DNA from: an uncultured Chthoniobacterales bacterium
GTDB taxonomy: Bacteria > Verrucomicrobiota > Verrucomicrobiia > Chthoniobacterales > UBA10450
Direction of reading: 5' to 3'
Length of the DNA stretch: 26,404 nt
Assembly: GCA_955652155.1 (NCBI GenBank)
Contig: CATPAT010000139.1
Coordinates: forward strand, 1-26,404
Shown: in pieces, positions 1 to 7,458 of the stretch
Numbering within the stretch: position 1 is the first letter of the stretch
How the letters are laid out: each line of letters starts with the position of its first letter
Translations under genes and position numbers: made by a program
Notes under the pieces: generated by a model
Told to the model about the DNA's origin: nothing
The model's input: only the letters and a program-made list of their open reading frames with translations
Database searches by the model: none

Positions 1-201
1 GCTGCGCGCAGCCAGACTGGCGTCACGTTCATTGCCGTGTTCGATGTCGAAGGTGGCTCGGCGCACCAACCGTTTTTCCTGCCAGCGGACGTAAAGATCG
101 CGCCCGCCCCAGATTGCAGCGATCAGCAGAATGATGCCGAGCAGAACGCCGAACGAAAATCGGATGACTGTTCGCTGCGCCCTTTCAACAGATTGTTCCA
201 C
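1..201 (-). CDS. membrane-anchored protein, N-terminal fragment (cut by window edge)
   Basis: A minus-strand reading frame opens at a GTG (201-199) and stays open for 67 codons to the window edge. It encodes a short basic N-terminus (VEQSVERAQRTVIRF), one strong hydrophobic segment at residues 15-31 (FSFGVLLGIILLIAAIW), then a charged stretch (RDLYVRWQEKRLVRRA) and the start of what could be a repeat-type soluble domain (GNERDASLAARS). This looks like a type II membrane anchor with the bulk of the protein outside the cytoplasmic membrane. The function cannot be named from the fragment; the GNERDA-like segment would suit a TPR-type protein, but that is a guess. It diverges from the exosortase gene, so the two may share a control region. 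No Shine-Dalgarno sequence is evident. The frame was translated by hand. Confidence 0.6.
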   Translation of the reverse strand, partial: MEQSVERAQRTVIRFSFGVLLGIILLIAAIWGGRDLYVRWQEKRLVRRATFDIEHGNERDASLAARS

Positions 202-311
202 AGGAATTAAGGATTAAATGGAGAATTTCTGAAAAGGCGAATTGGGGTGGCAAATCAAGTTGCTTCCGCCAGAAGCATGTCGTGTTCCGCCGCGGGAAAC
301 CCGCCCTGGTC

Positions 312-338
312 GGTAGTGGTACACTGTATACCACTACC
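312..338. promoter_or_regulatory. perfect 10-bp inverted repeat near the exosortase start (candidate operator)
   Basis: GGTAGTGGTA (312-321) and TACCACTACC (329-338) are exact reverse complements separated by 7 bases. The element lies between the divergent gene at 1-201 and the likely start of the exosortase gene (393 or 402). Its size and symmetry fit a binding site for a dimeric regulator, or a short hairpin in the leader. If the GTG at 282 were the true start, the repeat would be inside the coding region; this is one reason for preferring the later start. Confidence 0.45.
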
Positions 339-392
339 CCCTGGTCCAGCTCTCACTCATCGGCTCGCAAGTTGCTCGGGCTCGGCTACGCT

Positions 393-1970
393 ATGCCCCT
401 AATGGATGAGGCTGTTGCGCAAACCGCGCCCATTTCAGGAGCGATTACCAATAAAGCAGGGTGGCTGGTCGCGATTGTTCTCTTCGGTCTACTTTGGCTC
501 GAGCTCATCAATCAACTGAAAGCCGAATGGTGGCTTAATCCGCAATACAATTACGGCCTGATTGTTCCATTGCTCGCGCTCTATTTGTTCTGGAAACGCT
601 GGCGTAATCGACCCGCTCCCGCGCCACCAGCAGCAACCGGTTTTTCAATCGCTCTTATACTTTTCTGCGCCACCCTTTTTCTTCTGATTCGGTTTCTCGC
701 CGAAGCGAATCCGGAGTGGCGCTTGTTAAGCTGGCTGCTCGGGCTGGCGGTCGTTACCATCTCCCTTTCATTCCTATATTTAACCGGCGGCCGCGCCTGG
801 TTGCGGCACTTTGCCTTTCCGATCTTATTTTTTCTGGTCTCGGTGCCGTGGCCGGTCCGGATCGAGCAGGTCATTATTCAGGATCTGATGCGGGCGGTTA
901 CAGGTCTGAACGTCATATTTTTGCAGCTCGCGGGAGTCCCTGCGCTTCAACACGGGAACGTCATCGAAGTTGGCTCCGGCTTCATCGGAATCGAAGAGGC
1001 ATGCAGCGGGGTTCGGTCGCTGCAGGCCACGCTGATGATCTCTATCTTTCTTGGCGGACTTTATTTTTTTAGCGCAATCCGCCGGATTGCTCTGGTCATT
1101 ATCGGCGCTGCGCTGGCATTTGTTTGCAACGTGATCCGGACGGCCATTCTCGTTTGGGTTGGAACAAGCCGGGGCATCACCGGCATCGAAGCGTGGCATG
1201 ACCCGGCCGGCCTGACCATTTTGATCGTTTGCTTGTTCGGTCTTTGGCTGGTGAGCCTTGTCATGCTGCGTGGTGGAAACAGACCACAGATTCCGCCGCC
1301 GCCGTTCACTCAGAATGTACCGGCTCGTCTCAGTTCGAGTCTGTTAATCGGCCTGGGCATGTGGCTGCTTCTCGTCGAAGTGTCGGTGCAAATTTGGTAT
1401 CGGGCTCACCAAATCGCAGCCAGTTCGCGTTGGGCCGTGCACTGGCCGGAATCAGAAAACAATTACAAACCGGTGCCGATCGCGCCCGAAGCCGAGTCGT
1501 TGCTTCACTTCAATGAAGGTGGCGGCGCCGCCTGGGAAGGCGATGATGGTCACCGGTGGATCATGTATTTCTTCAAATGGTTGCCGGGCCGGACTGCGGC
1601 GCGTTTTGTGAAAGTCCATCGCCCGGACATTTGTCTTCCGGCAAGCGGCAGAACAATGGAACGCAACAACGGTCTGCGCATGATCGCAGTCAACGGGTTG
1701 AACATGCCCATCCGTTCCTATCGATTCGACGATCGCGGTTCTCCGCTGCACGTCTTTTACTGCTATTGGGACGCGCGGTCGTCCTACGAAAGTGTGGCCG
1801 CGGCCGAGGCCGAAGATTGGTCGGCCCGGGGACGAATTCGCGCGGCGCTGCAAGGCCGGCGCGAGATCGGCGCGCAGATTCTGGAAATCATCGTTTGGGG
1901 TTATCAGGACGACGACGAGGCGAACGCGGCCCTCGCACGCGAGTTGGGCCGCCTTGTCCGGGCCGGTTGA
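393..1970 (+). CDS. exosortase with fused EpsI-like C-terminal domain
   Basis: This is an integral membrane transpeptidase of the exosortase/archaeosortase family, which processes exported proteins carrying a C-terminal PEP-CTERM-type sorting signal. Counting from the ATG at 393 (525 aa), there are about eight membrane segments. The expected catalytic positions are visible: Cys204 in EEACSGVRSL, Arg249 in CNVIRTAILV, and a His269 in AWHD. The second half, from about residue 310, resembles the EpsI/DUF3485 domain, with HRPDICLPA at residues 409-417; fusion of EpsI to the exosortase is seen in several exosortase subtypes. The frame extends upstream to a GTG at 282, but those 37 residues look non-coding and contain a perfect inverted repeat. 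ATG 402 is another possible start. No PEP-CTERM substrate is visible in the window. The subtype is not assigned. Confidence 0.9.
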   Translation: MPLMDEAVAQTAPISGAITNKAGWLVAIVLFGLLWLELINQLKAEWWLNPQYNYGLIVPLLALYLFWKRWRNRPAPAPPAATGFSIALILFCATLFLLIRFLAEANPEWRLLSWLLGLAVVTISLSFLYLTGGRAWLRHFAFPILFFLVSVPWPVRIEQVIIQDLMRAVTGLNVIFLQLAGVPALQHGNVIEVGSGFIGIEEACSGVRSLQATLMISIFLGGLYFFSAIRRIALVIIGAALAFVCNVIRTAILVWVGTSRGITGIEAWHDPAGLTILIVCLFGLWLVSLVMLRGGNRPQIPPPPFTQNVPARLSSSLLIGLGMWLLLVEVSVQIWYRAHQIAASSRWAVHWPESENNYKPVPIAPEAESLLHFNEGGGAAWEGDDGHRWIMYFFKWLPGRTAARFVKVHRPDICLPASGRTMERNNGLRMIAVNGLNMPIRSYRFDDRGSPLHVFYCYWDARSSYESVAAAEAEDWSARGRIRAALQGRREIGAQILEIIVWGYQDDDEANAALARELGRLVRAG

Positions 1971-2054
1971 TTTTCGCACGCCGGAAAAATATTCTGCTAA
2001 AATCGCAGCAAGAAGCGGGTGGGCATCGAATGTGAGTGATGACAAACTGCCGGT

Positions 2055-2933
2055 ATGAATGATTACGAACGAGTTGCAAACGTGATCCGGTTCTTGGATC
2101 GACATCATACTGAGCAACCTGATCTCAACCAGCTCGCGTCCGCTGCCGGTCTGAGTCCGTTTCATTTTCACCGGCTCTTTTCAGCTTGGGCCGGCGTCAC
2201 TCCGAAGGATTTTTTGCAATGCCTGACTCTCGAGCATGTGAAACACCTGTTGCGAAATGGCGACAATGTTTTCGACGCCGCGCTCAACGCCGGTTTGTCC
2301 GGACCGGGGCGATTACACGATCTTTGCGTGACACTCGAGGCCGCGTCGCCGGGTGAAATGAAAAACGGCGGCGCCGGAATGCAGATCGAGTACGGTTTTG
2401 CCGAGACCCCATTCGGCCAAGCGCTCATCGCCGAAACGAAGCGCGGAATTTGCCATCTCTCTTTTGTCGACGGCCACGGCCGGAATAGCGCGCGAAATCT
2501 TCTAACGTCGCAATGGCCGAACGCAAAATTGAATCGAAACGATGCACGGAACGCGGAGTTGTCCGCAAAAATCTTCACCCAGGTTCGCGATGGTGCGTCG
2601 CGTCCAGCTCTTCGCGCTTTTGTCCGCGGAACTCCGTTCCAGTTACGGGTCTGGCGCGCGTTGTTGCGGGTGCCATCAGGCTCGCTCACGACTTACGGGC
2701 GCCTCGCCCAAGCAATTGGCCAGTCGCAAGCCGCTCGCGCAGTCGGGAGCGCAGTCGGCGCCAACCCGATTGCGTTTATCATTCCGTGCCACCGCGTCAT
2801 TCGCGAAACGGGCGCACTCGGCAATTATCACTGGGACCCGATTCGCAAACGCGCCATCGTCGGATGGGAGCTCTTGTCACCAAACTCGATCGGCGGGGAA
2901 GAAACCGATCGAATCAGGGCCACCGCGGCTTAA
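2055..2933 (+). CDS. Ada-like protein: AraC-type helix-turn-helix fused to methylated-DNA--protein-cysteine methyltransferase
   Basis: This protein repairs O6-alkylguanine by irreversible transfer of the alkyl group to a cysteine, and it may also regulate transcription. Residues 1-100 form an AraC-type DNA-binding domain (LNQLASAAGLSPFHFHRLF, then a second, weaker helix-turn-helix). Residues 110-285 are the alkyltransferase, with the signature IPCHRVIR and acceptor Cys245, preceded by the DNA-contact segment TTYGRLAQAIGQ and by ARAVGSAVGANP. At 292 aa it lacks the N-terminal zinc/Cys-38 domain of E. coli Ada that senses methyl phosphotriesters, so inducible control like that of classical Ada is not expected from this protein alone. 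The ATG at 2055 gives an N-terminus that begins exactly at the AraC domain. The gene follows the exosortase gene by 84 bases and precedes pdxH by 63 bases. Confidence 0.92.
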   Translation: MNDYERVANVIRFLDRHHTEQPDLNQLASAAGLSPFHFHRLFSAWAGVTPKDFLQCLTLEHVKHLLRNGDNVFDAALNAGLSGPGRLHDLCVTLEAASPGEMKNGGAGMQIEYGFAETPFGQALIAETKRGICHLSFVDGHGRNSARNLLTSQWPNAKLNRNDARNAELSAKIFTQVRDGASRPALRAFVRGTPFQLRVWRALLRVPSGSLTTYGRLAQAIGQSQAARAVGSAVGANPIAFIIPCHRVIRETGALGNYHWDPIRKRAIVGWELLSPNSIGGEETDRIRATAA

Positions 2934-2942
2934 CAACCAACC

Positions 2943-2956
2943 TAAGATCGACATCG
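2943..2956 (+). repeat. intergenic motif TAAGATCGACATCG, copy 1
   Basis: An exact copy of the 14-base motif lies in the ada-like/pdxH gap. It begins 10 bases after the TAA of the Ada-like gene and runs in the same sense. Identical 14-mers occur at 11096-11109 and 12825-12838 (minus sense) and inside gmhA. The function is unknown to me. Confidence 0.6.
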
Positions 2957-2996
2957 TCGCCGCCCCGAAATACCGTAAGCGATCGCTGCTTGCTGT

Positions 2997-3647
2997 ATGG
3001 ACAAGGTTTCTCTCGATTACGCCGGTTTTCGCCACGAATACATCGGCGGCGGATTGCGGCGGGCCGATCTCGATCCCGACCCGATCAAACAGTTTCAGAG
3101 CTGGTTCGCCGCAGCGATTAAAGCTGGCATTTCCGATGCCAACGCGATGACTCTGGCTACCTGCGTGGACAATAAACCGTCCGCCCGCGTGGTGTTACTC
3201 AAGGATTTTGATGAGCGCGGTTTTGTTTTCTTCACGAATTATTCCAGCGACAAAGGCCGGCAGCTTGAGAAAAATCCAACGGCCGCGCTGGTGATGTATT
3301 GGATGGAAGTGGAGCGTCAGATCCGAATCGAGGGAAAGGTGGAAAAAACTTCGCGCGAAGAATCCGAGGAATATTTCCACACCCGGCCTTTCGGCGCACA
3401 ACTTGGAGCGTGGACTTCGCACCAAAGCGCGGTGATTGATGGGCGGCGAGTTCTCGATGCTCGTCTCGAAGAAATGAAACAACGTTTCGCTGAAGGACGG
3501 ATTCCACTTCCGCCGCACTGGGGTGGATTTCGTCTCAAACCCGACCGGATGGAGGTTTGGCAGGGACGCCCAGACCGTTTGCACGATCGATTTCGTTACA
3601 CGTTGCAATCGAGTGGTTCTTGGTCGATAGACCGGCTCGCGCCGTGA
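2997..3647 (+). CDS. pdxH: pyridoxamine/pyridoxine 5'-phosphate oxidase
   Basis: PdxH is a cytoplasmic FMN enzyme that oxidises pyridoxine 5'-phosphate or pyridoxamine 5'-phosphate to pyridoxal 5'-phosphate, the last step of vitamin B6 synthesis and salvage. The 216-aa length is normal. Family motifs run in order along the whole protein: ARVVLLKDFDERGFVFFTNY and SSDKGRQL (FMN/substrate contacts, about residues 63-90), RPFGAQLGAWTSHQS (about 130-144), PPHWGGFRLKPDRMEVWQGR (about 172-191), RLHDRFRY, and a C-terminal RLAP. The ATG at 2997 agrees with the usual N-terminus. No Shine-Dalgarno sequence is evident. It is followed after 21 bases by a small membrane protein gene on the same strand. Confidence 0.97.
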   Translation: MDKVSLDYAGFRHEYIGGGLRRADLDPDPIKQFQSWFAAAIKAGISDANAMTLATCVDNKPSARVVLLKDFDERGFVFFTNYSSDKGRQLEKNPTAALVMYWMEVERQIRIEGKVEKTSREESEEYFHTRPFGAQLGAWTSHQSAVIDGRRVLDARLEEMKQRFAEGRIPLPPHWGGFRLKPDRMEVWQGRPDRLHDRFRYTLQSSGSWSIDRLAP

Positions 3648-3668
3648 TATCCGACCAGCGCGTTCGCC

Positions 3669-4139
3669 GTGGCAGTTGCGAATCAATTGATGATGGATCC
3701 GATCGATGAAGATTTTGTGAATGACGAACCTCTCGGCGCCGAGCAAAAGGCGTCGGCGCGAAAACGCCGCCGCCGCCCGCCCAGCGTCTTGGAGCCTCCT
3801 CCTCGTCGCCGGGAACAAATTGGCGGGAGAACGAGTCGAGAACGGACCGAGCTGTTTCTTCGCGAAAATCCGGTGCCGATAATTCTTGGCGCCCTCGTTG
3901 CCGGACTCGCCATCGGTCTGGCGATTCATTACACATCGCGCTCCGAAAAAGAAGTGGAAGTGAAAACGCCGCTTGGGCGCATCAACTGGAGCGTGCTTTC
4001 GCTGCCGTTTCTCTGGCCGCTCTTCCGCGGAATGAAAGAGAGTCTCGAAGGCTCCACGGATTCAATCAGGGAGGGCGTGAAGAATATCGATCGCTACACC
4101 AAGCCGATCCGCAAACGCTGGAAATCCTGGACCGATTGA
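3669..4139 (+). CDS. small single-pass membrane protein, unknown function
   Basis: The product has about 156 residues from the GTG at 3669, or 149 from the ATG at 3690 (MMDPIDEDF), which may be the better start. The N-terminal 70 residues are charged and proline/arginine-rich (KRRRRPPSVLEPPPRRR) and probably cytoplasmic. One hydrophobic helix follows at about residues 76-94 (PVPIILGALVAGLAIGLAIHY). The tail contains a tract that could be a conserved amphipathic helix (PFLWPLFRGMKESLEGSTDSIREGVKNI). I do not recognise the family. Codon usage and GC match the neighbours, and the reading frame is the only long one on this strand here, so it is likely real. It may be cotranscribed with pdxH, 21 bases upstream. 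Confidence 0.7.
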   Translation: MAVANQLMMDPIDEDFVNDEPLGAEQKASARKRRRRPPSVLEPPPRRREQIGGRTSRERTELFLRENPVPIILGALVAGLAIGLAIHYTSRSEKEVEVKTPLGRINWSVLSLPFLWPLFRGMKESLEGSTDSIREGVKNIDRYTKPIRKRWKSWTD

Positions 4140-4145
4140 GCTTCC

Positions 4146-4177
4146 TGTCATTTCGACCGACGTGGAGAAATCTCTTA
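4146..4177 (+). repeat. relic of a TGTCATTTCGA...GAGAAATCTC-type dispersed repeat
   Basis: The 71-base gap before the cytochrome gene contains TGTCATTTCGACC at 4146-4158 and GGAGAAATCTCTTA at 4164-4177. This word pair resembles a dispersed intergenic repeat that I recall from genomes of several Gram-negative phyla; that is memory, not a search. Only one copy is in this window, so its repeat status here is inferred. Confidence 0.4.
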
Positions 4178-4210
4178 CTGTTTCTGAAATCAGAGTGCTA
4201 ATCTCGCGGC

Positions 4211-5323
4211 GTGCTGCGCTTCATTGCGTTTTTAGCAATCGCCGTCGCTAGCGTTTCGGCCAAAGAGCCGACGCAAACTCCCGAAGCCGGCGCCAAGTTC
4301 GTCGGCGCGGTTGGATGTCGATCTTCCAGTTGTCACGGCGGCGCCGGCGAAAAACGCAGCCAATACATCACTTGGTCGCAAAAAGATTTTCACACCCGCG
4401 CTTACGCAATTTTGCTGGACGCGCGGTCGGCTCGCATCGGTGAAGCGGTCGGCGTCTCGCAGCCGCAGTCGAGCGCGCGCTGCACCGTCTGTCATTCGCC
4501 TTTTCAATCGGTTGCTCAGACTCGCCTGACCTCAACCGCGCGTCCCGATGAAGGCGTGTCGTGTGAAAGTTGCCACGGCGCGGCCCAACCGTGGCTGCGC
4601 GGACATACCCGCACCGATTGGACTTACGCGACGCGGGTGGCCGCCGGCATGCATGACTTGCGAAATCTCTATGTGCGCGCGAACGCGTGCGTCGCCTGCC
4701 ACCAAAATGTCGACGCTGACATCTTGAAGGCTGGTCACCCCGAACTCGTCTTTGAGCTCGATAGTCAATCGGTCAACGAACCAAAGCACTGGCGCGACGA
4801 CGACTCTTGGAGCGGTGTACGGGAATGGTTGGTTGGGCAAGCAGTAGCACTGCGCGAAGTGATGTGGGCGCTCAACACTCAGAGTGCGCCTTCCGACGAA
4901 CTCAAAGCTCAAGGCTGGGGTTTAGGCTGGCTTCTGGCTGAAACTACCAATGCCGTTCCGGAGTTGCCTAAGATCAGTTCCGGGATGTTAAAGGTTGCGG
5001 AGGCTACTCAAAAAGGTGCGGATGAGTTGGCGCGCGTCGCAGCGGTCTCGAATTGGTCGGAGATGTCTGTGCGTAATCTCCTGTTAGCGCTTGCCTCAAC
5101 CGAAAATCAATTTAGTGGAAAGGGCGTGATGGGCCCACCGCCAGCCGCTCCTCAACGCGCGCAGCGCCTTGTTCTTGCTCTCGAACGACTGAGTCTCACG
5201 CTGAATCTCGCGCCGAATTTAGAAAAAGAACTGACTGCGCTCCGTGAGGATGTGACGCGACACTACGATTTCAATGGAGCAACATTCGCCGAACATCTGC
5301 GCGCGTTTCGCGCAAAGCTGTAG
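4211..5323 (+). CDS. exported multiheme (tetraheme-type) cytochrome c
   Basis: This is a periplasmic electron carrier or redox enzyme subunit. It begins at a GTG with a signal peptide (MLRFIAFLAIAVASVSA, cleavage near residue 17). Three standard CXXCH haem sites are present: C91-TV-CH, C118-ES-CH and C160-VA-CH. A fourth, at C36, has a wider spacing (C-RSSS-CH, a CX4CH site). Their arrangement resembles cytochrome c554-type proteins, with distal His candidates at H61, H132 and H148. The C-terminal half (about residues 190-370) is helical with no haem sites. ResB, needed for haem attachment in system II, is encoded 131 bases downstream, making this a plausible client. The physiological donor and acceptor cannot be told from the sequence. 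The 370-residue length and the signal peptide support the GTG start. Confidence 0.85.
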   Translation: MLRFIAFLAIAVASVSAKEPTQTPEAGAKFVGAVGCRSSSCHGGAGEKRSQYITWSQKDFHTRAYAILLDARSARIGEAVGVSQPQSSARCTVCHSPFQSVAQTRLTSTARPDEGVSCESCHGAAQPWLRGHTRTDWTYATRVAAGMHDLRNLYVRANACVACHQNVDADILKAGHPELVFELDSQSVNEPKHWRDDDSWSGVREWLVGQAVALREVMWALNTQSAPSDELKAQGWGLGWLLAETTNAVPELPKISSGMLKVAEATQKGADELARVAAVSNWSEMSVRNLLLALASTENQFSGKGVMGPPPAAPQRAQRLVLALERLSLTLNLAPNLEKELTALREDVTRHYDFNGATFAEHLRAFRAKL

Positions 5324-5406
5324 GGTGGATCGAGCAGTCCCTTGCTCGATGTTAAATTGCGGCGGAGCCGCACTAATATCATCGCCCGCGGAGCGGCCGA
5401 TCCACC
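5324..5406. repeat. REP-like palindromic intergenic element
   Basis: The 131-base gap between the cytochrome gene and resB is highly structured. GGTGGATCG (5324-5332) and CGATCCACC (5398-5406) are exact reverse complements that close the element. Inside, ATCGAGCA (5329-5336) pairs perfectly with TGCTCGAT (5343-5350) across six bases, and GCGGC-gga-GCCGC forms a further hairpin near 5359-5371. There is no open frame. Nested hairpins of this kind are typical of REP-type repeats, and the element may also attenuate transcription between the two genes. No second full copy lies in the window. Confidence 0.55.
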
Positions 5407-5436
5407 TTCCCGTTTGAATGCTGGTTCCTCCTCGCG

Positions 5437-5452
5437 GAAGATGTCGATCTTC
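5437..5452 (-). repeat. AAGATCGACAT motif within a 6-bp hairpin just before resB
   Basis: AAGATCGACAT reads on the minus strand at 5451-5441. Here it forms part of a dyad, GAAGAT (5437-5442) and ATCTTC (5447-5452), with a four-base loop that ends three bases before the resB ATG. Unlike most other intergenic copies, it does not follow a stop codon in its own sense. The position could affect resB translation. Confidence 0.5.
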
Positions 5453-5454
5453 GC

Positions 5455-7449
5455 ATGGCCAAAACAAATCGATCCGACCAGCCCGCGTGGCAGCAGAACG
5501 CGATCTTCGAGTTTTTCTCATCGCTCAAGCTCGCTGTTGTCCTTTTGGCTGTGCTCATCGCGGGCGCGATCGTCGGCACCCTTTACGAATCGAGTTTCGA
5601 CGCCAAAGTCGCGCGCACTTATGTCTATGGCGCGCCATGGTTTAATGCCTGGCTCGTTTTACTCGGCGCGAATTTGACCGCGTCCGCGTTCTCGCGTTGG
5701 CCCTGGAAAAAATATCACACCGCGTTTCTTATTACTCATCTCGGCATCATCACGCTTCTGATTGGGTCGCTCATCGGCCGGATCTTTGGCGTCGAAGGCA
5801 CAATCACGCTCTTCAAGGGCGAAGCGTCGACGAACCGATTGCTGGTCGATCAGCATCAGCTTCGCGTCCATGATCTCGACGGGATCATCAAAGGTTATCC
5901 CGCGGAATTTCTGCATCATCCGCCCGATCCGGAGCATCCAAGAAATCTCGGCCAGCTCGCAAGCGGCGCGCGTTTGCAAATCGTCGATTACGCTCCCGCA
6001 ATCGAAGGCAAACTCAATCCCAGGCCGCTCAAAGACGGCGGCGCGCCGGCGGCGCATTTCAAAATCGAAACGGCGATGATGAACCAGCACTTCGAAAACT
6101 GGTTACTGGCGGACGATCCGCAGCATGGAAGTTTTTCGATGGGACTGGCGAACATCGAACTTAAACGCGGGGCCGCTTCTTCGGTAGTGGCCGGTCCGAG
6201 CCGGACTGGCGTTCTCCCCAGCGGCAAAAATGAAGCGGTTGATCTCGAGGAATCGATTTTCGCTTTCAGCAAAGCGCCGGACGAACAGATCGGTCACGTC
6301 AACAAAGGCGGCAGCACCGGCGCGAAGGTCCGGCTCGAACCACCAGAGAATGGAAACAAAGGCCGTGTCGTAATTTCGTTAAGCGGAAAAGAAACAAGTT
6401 TTGATGTCGCGGAGAATGTTGGCCGGGAAACGAAAATCGAGAAAACGCCCTTCGCACTTAAGATCGACAATTACTGGGCCGATTTTCGGATCGAGAATGG
6501 CAAACCGAATTCGATCAGCGATCAACCGAACAATCCGGCGGTCCTGATTACGATTCGCGGCAAAGGGGTTCCCCAAACGGCATCGGAAACGAAGAATCCG
6601 CATGGCACAGGCGAAATGCCGACGACTGGCGGTCCGCCGACAATGCCGTCCGCTGGCGAAGCAGCGCCGAATCATCTGACCCTGTTCGTTGCAAACGACG
6701 GCGCGCTCTCCTACGAATTGCTCTCGCGCAAGAACGGTAAATCATCCGGCAAGATCGACCTGGACAAGCCGCTGATTACCGGCTGGGCGGATTGGCAGCT
6801 CGTCGTGGACAAAACTCTGCCGCACGCCGAGCAATGGATGGATTTCCGAGCGGCGAAGTCGGAGGCCACAACATCGGCCTCGGGGGCGGCCGAACTGCCC
6901 GACGGCGTGCGTGTTCGGGTGGAACAAAATGGCGAGACATTGGAGCAATGGGTGCCAGCCGGCTGGCAGGTCACAGTGCCCACTTCGCCGAACGAAACGA
7001 TGATTGCCTACGGTTGGAAAACGCTTCCGCTGCCGATTGGGCTCGAGCTGCTCGACTTCGAAGTGAAACGGAACGAAGGCAGCGACAGTCCTGCTGGATT
7101 CAAGAGCACATTACGTGTAACTAATTCAGACGGCCAAAGCGCCGCCGGTTCCTGTTGGATGAATCATCCGTTCAGTTATCCGAGCGGCTGGTTGCGAACT
7201 TGGACCGGATTGACCTACAAAATTTCGCAGGCATCCTGGAATCCGGACAATCTCCAACAAAGCAGCGTCCAAATTTTGCGCGACCCCGGCTGGCTCTTGA
7301 AATGGATCGGTTCGCTCCTTGTTGTCGTCGGCGTGTTCATGATGTTTTATCTTCAGCCCTATCGGAAACAAACTGAAGGCGAACCAATCACGCCGATGGG
7401 TCCGAAACCGGCGAAGGGAGTGCAAGAGGTGCATCCGGTCGCGCGCTGA
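5455..7449 (+). CDS. resB: ResB/Ccs1-family cytochrome c biogenesis protein
   Basis: This is a membrane subunit of the system II haem delivery and ligation complex, which works with CcsA to attach haem covalently to apocytochromes outside the cytoplasmic membrane. At 664 aa it is large. It has three N-terminal membrane helices (about residues 24-44, 62-80 and 90-112; SLKLAVVLLAVLIAGAIVGT is typical of ResB helix 1), a long extracytoplasmic domain of about 500 residues, and a final helix at about 623-640 (WIGSLLVVVGVFMMFYL). This is the ResB topology. The big middle domain contains low-complexity Gly/Pro/Thr-rich inserts (around residues 375-400). It lies next to a multiheme cytochrome gene. 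Its partner ccsA is at 17177-18898. The ATG is chosen because the first membrane helix follows closely. Confidence 0.9.
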   Translation: MAKTNRSDQPAWQQNAIFEFFSSLKLAVVLLAVLIAGAIVGTLYESSFDAKVARTYVYGAPWFNAWLVLLGANLTASAFSRWPWKKYHTAFLITHLGIITLLIGSLIGRIFGVEGTITLFKGEASTNRLLVDQHQLRVHDLDGIIKGYPAEFLHHPPDPEHPRNLGQLASGARLQIVDYAPAIEGKLNPRPLKDGGAPAAHFKIETAMMNQHFENWLLADDPQHGSFSMGLANIELKRGAASSVVAGPSRTGVLPSGKNEAVDLEESIFAFSKAPDEQIGHVNKGGSTGAKVRLEPPENGNKGRVVISLSGKETSFDVAENVGRETKIEKTPFALKIDNYWADFRIENGKPNSISDQPNNPAVLITIRGKGVPQTASETKNPHGTGEMPTTGGPPTMPSAGEAAPNHLTLFVANDGALSYELLSRKNGKSSGKIDLDKPLITGWADWQLVVDKTLPHAEQWMDFRAAKSEATTSASGAAELPDGVRVRVEQNGETLEQWVPAGWQVTVPTSPNETMIAYGWKTLPLPIGLELLDFEVKRNEGSDSPAGFKSTLRVTNSDGQSAAGSCWMNHPFSYPSGWLRTWTGLTYKISQASWNPDNLQQSSVQILRDPGWLLKWIGSLLVVVGVFMMFYLQPYRKQTEGEPITPMGPKPAKGVQEVHPVAR

Positions 7450-7458
7450 ATCAGATTT

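Noticed and set aside
282..392. N-terminal extension of the exosortase from GTG 282
   Set aside because: The 37 residues have no exosortase-like character and contain a perfect inverted repeat; membrane helices start well after the ATGs at 393 and 402. Kept as an alternative only.
2979..2986. GCGATCGC octamer, as in cyanobacterial HIP1
   Set aside because: It occurs only a few times in the window (also near 12645 and 23525), and two of those are within genes; GC-rich composition explains it.
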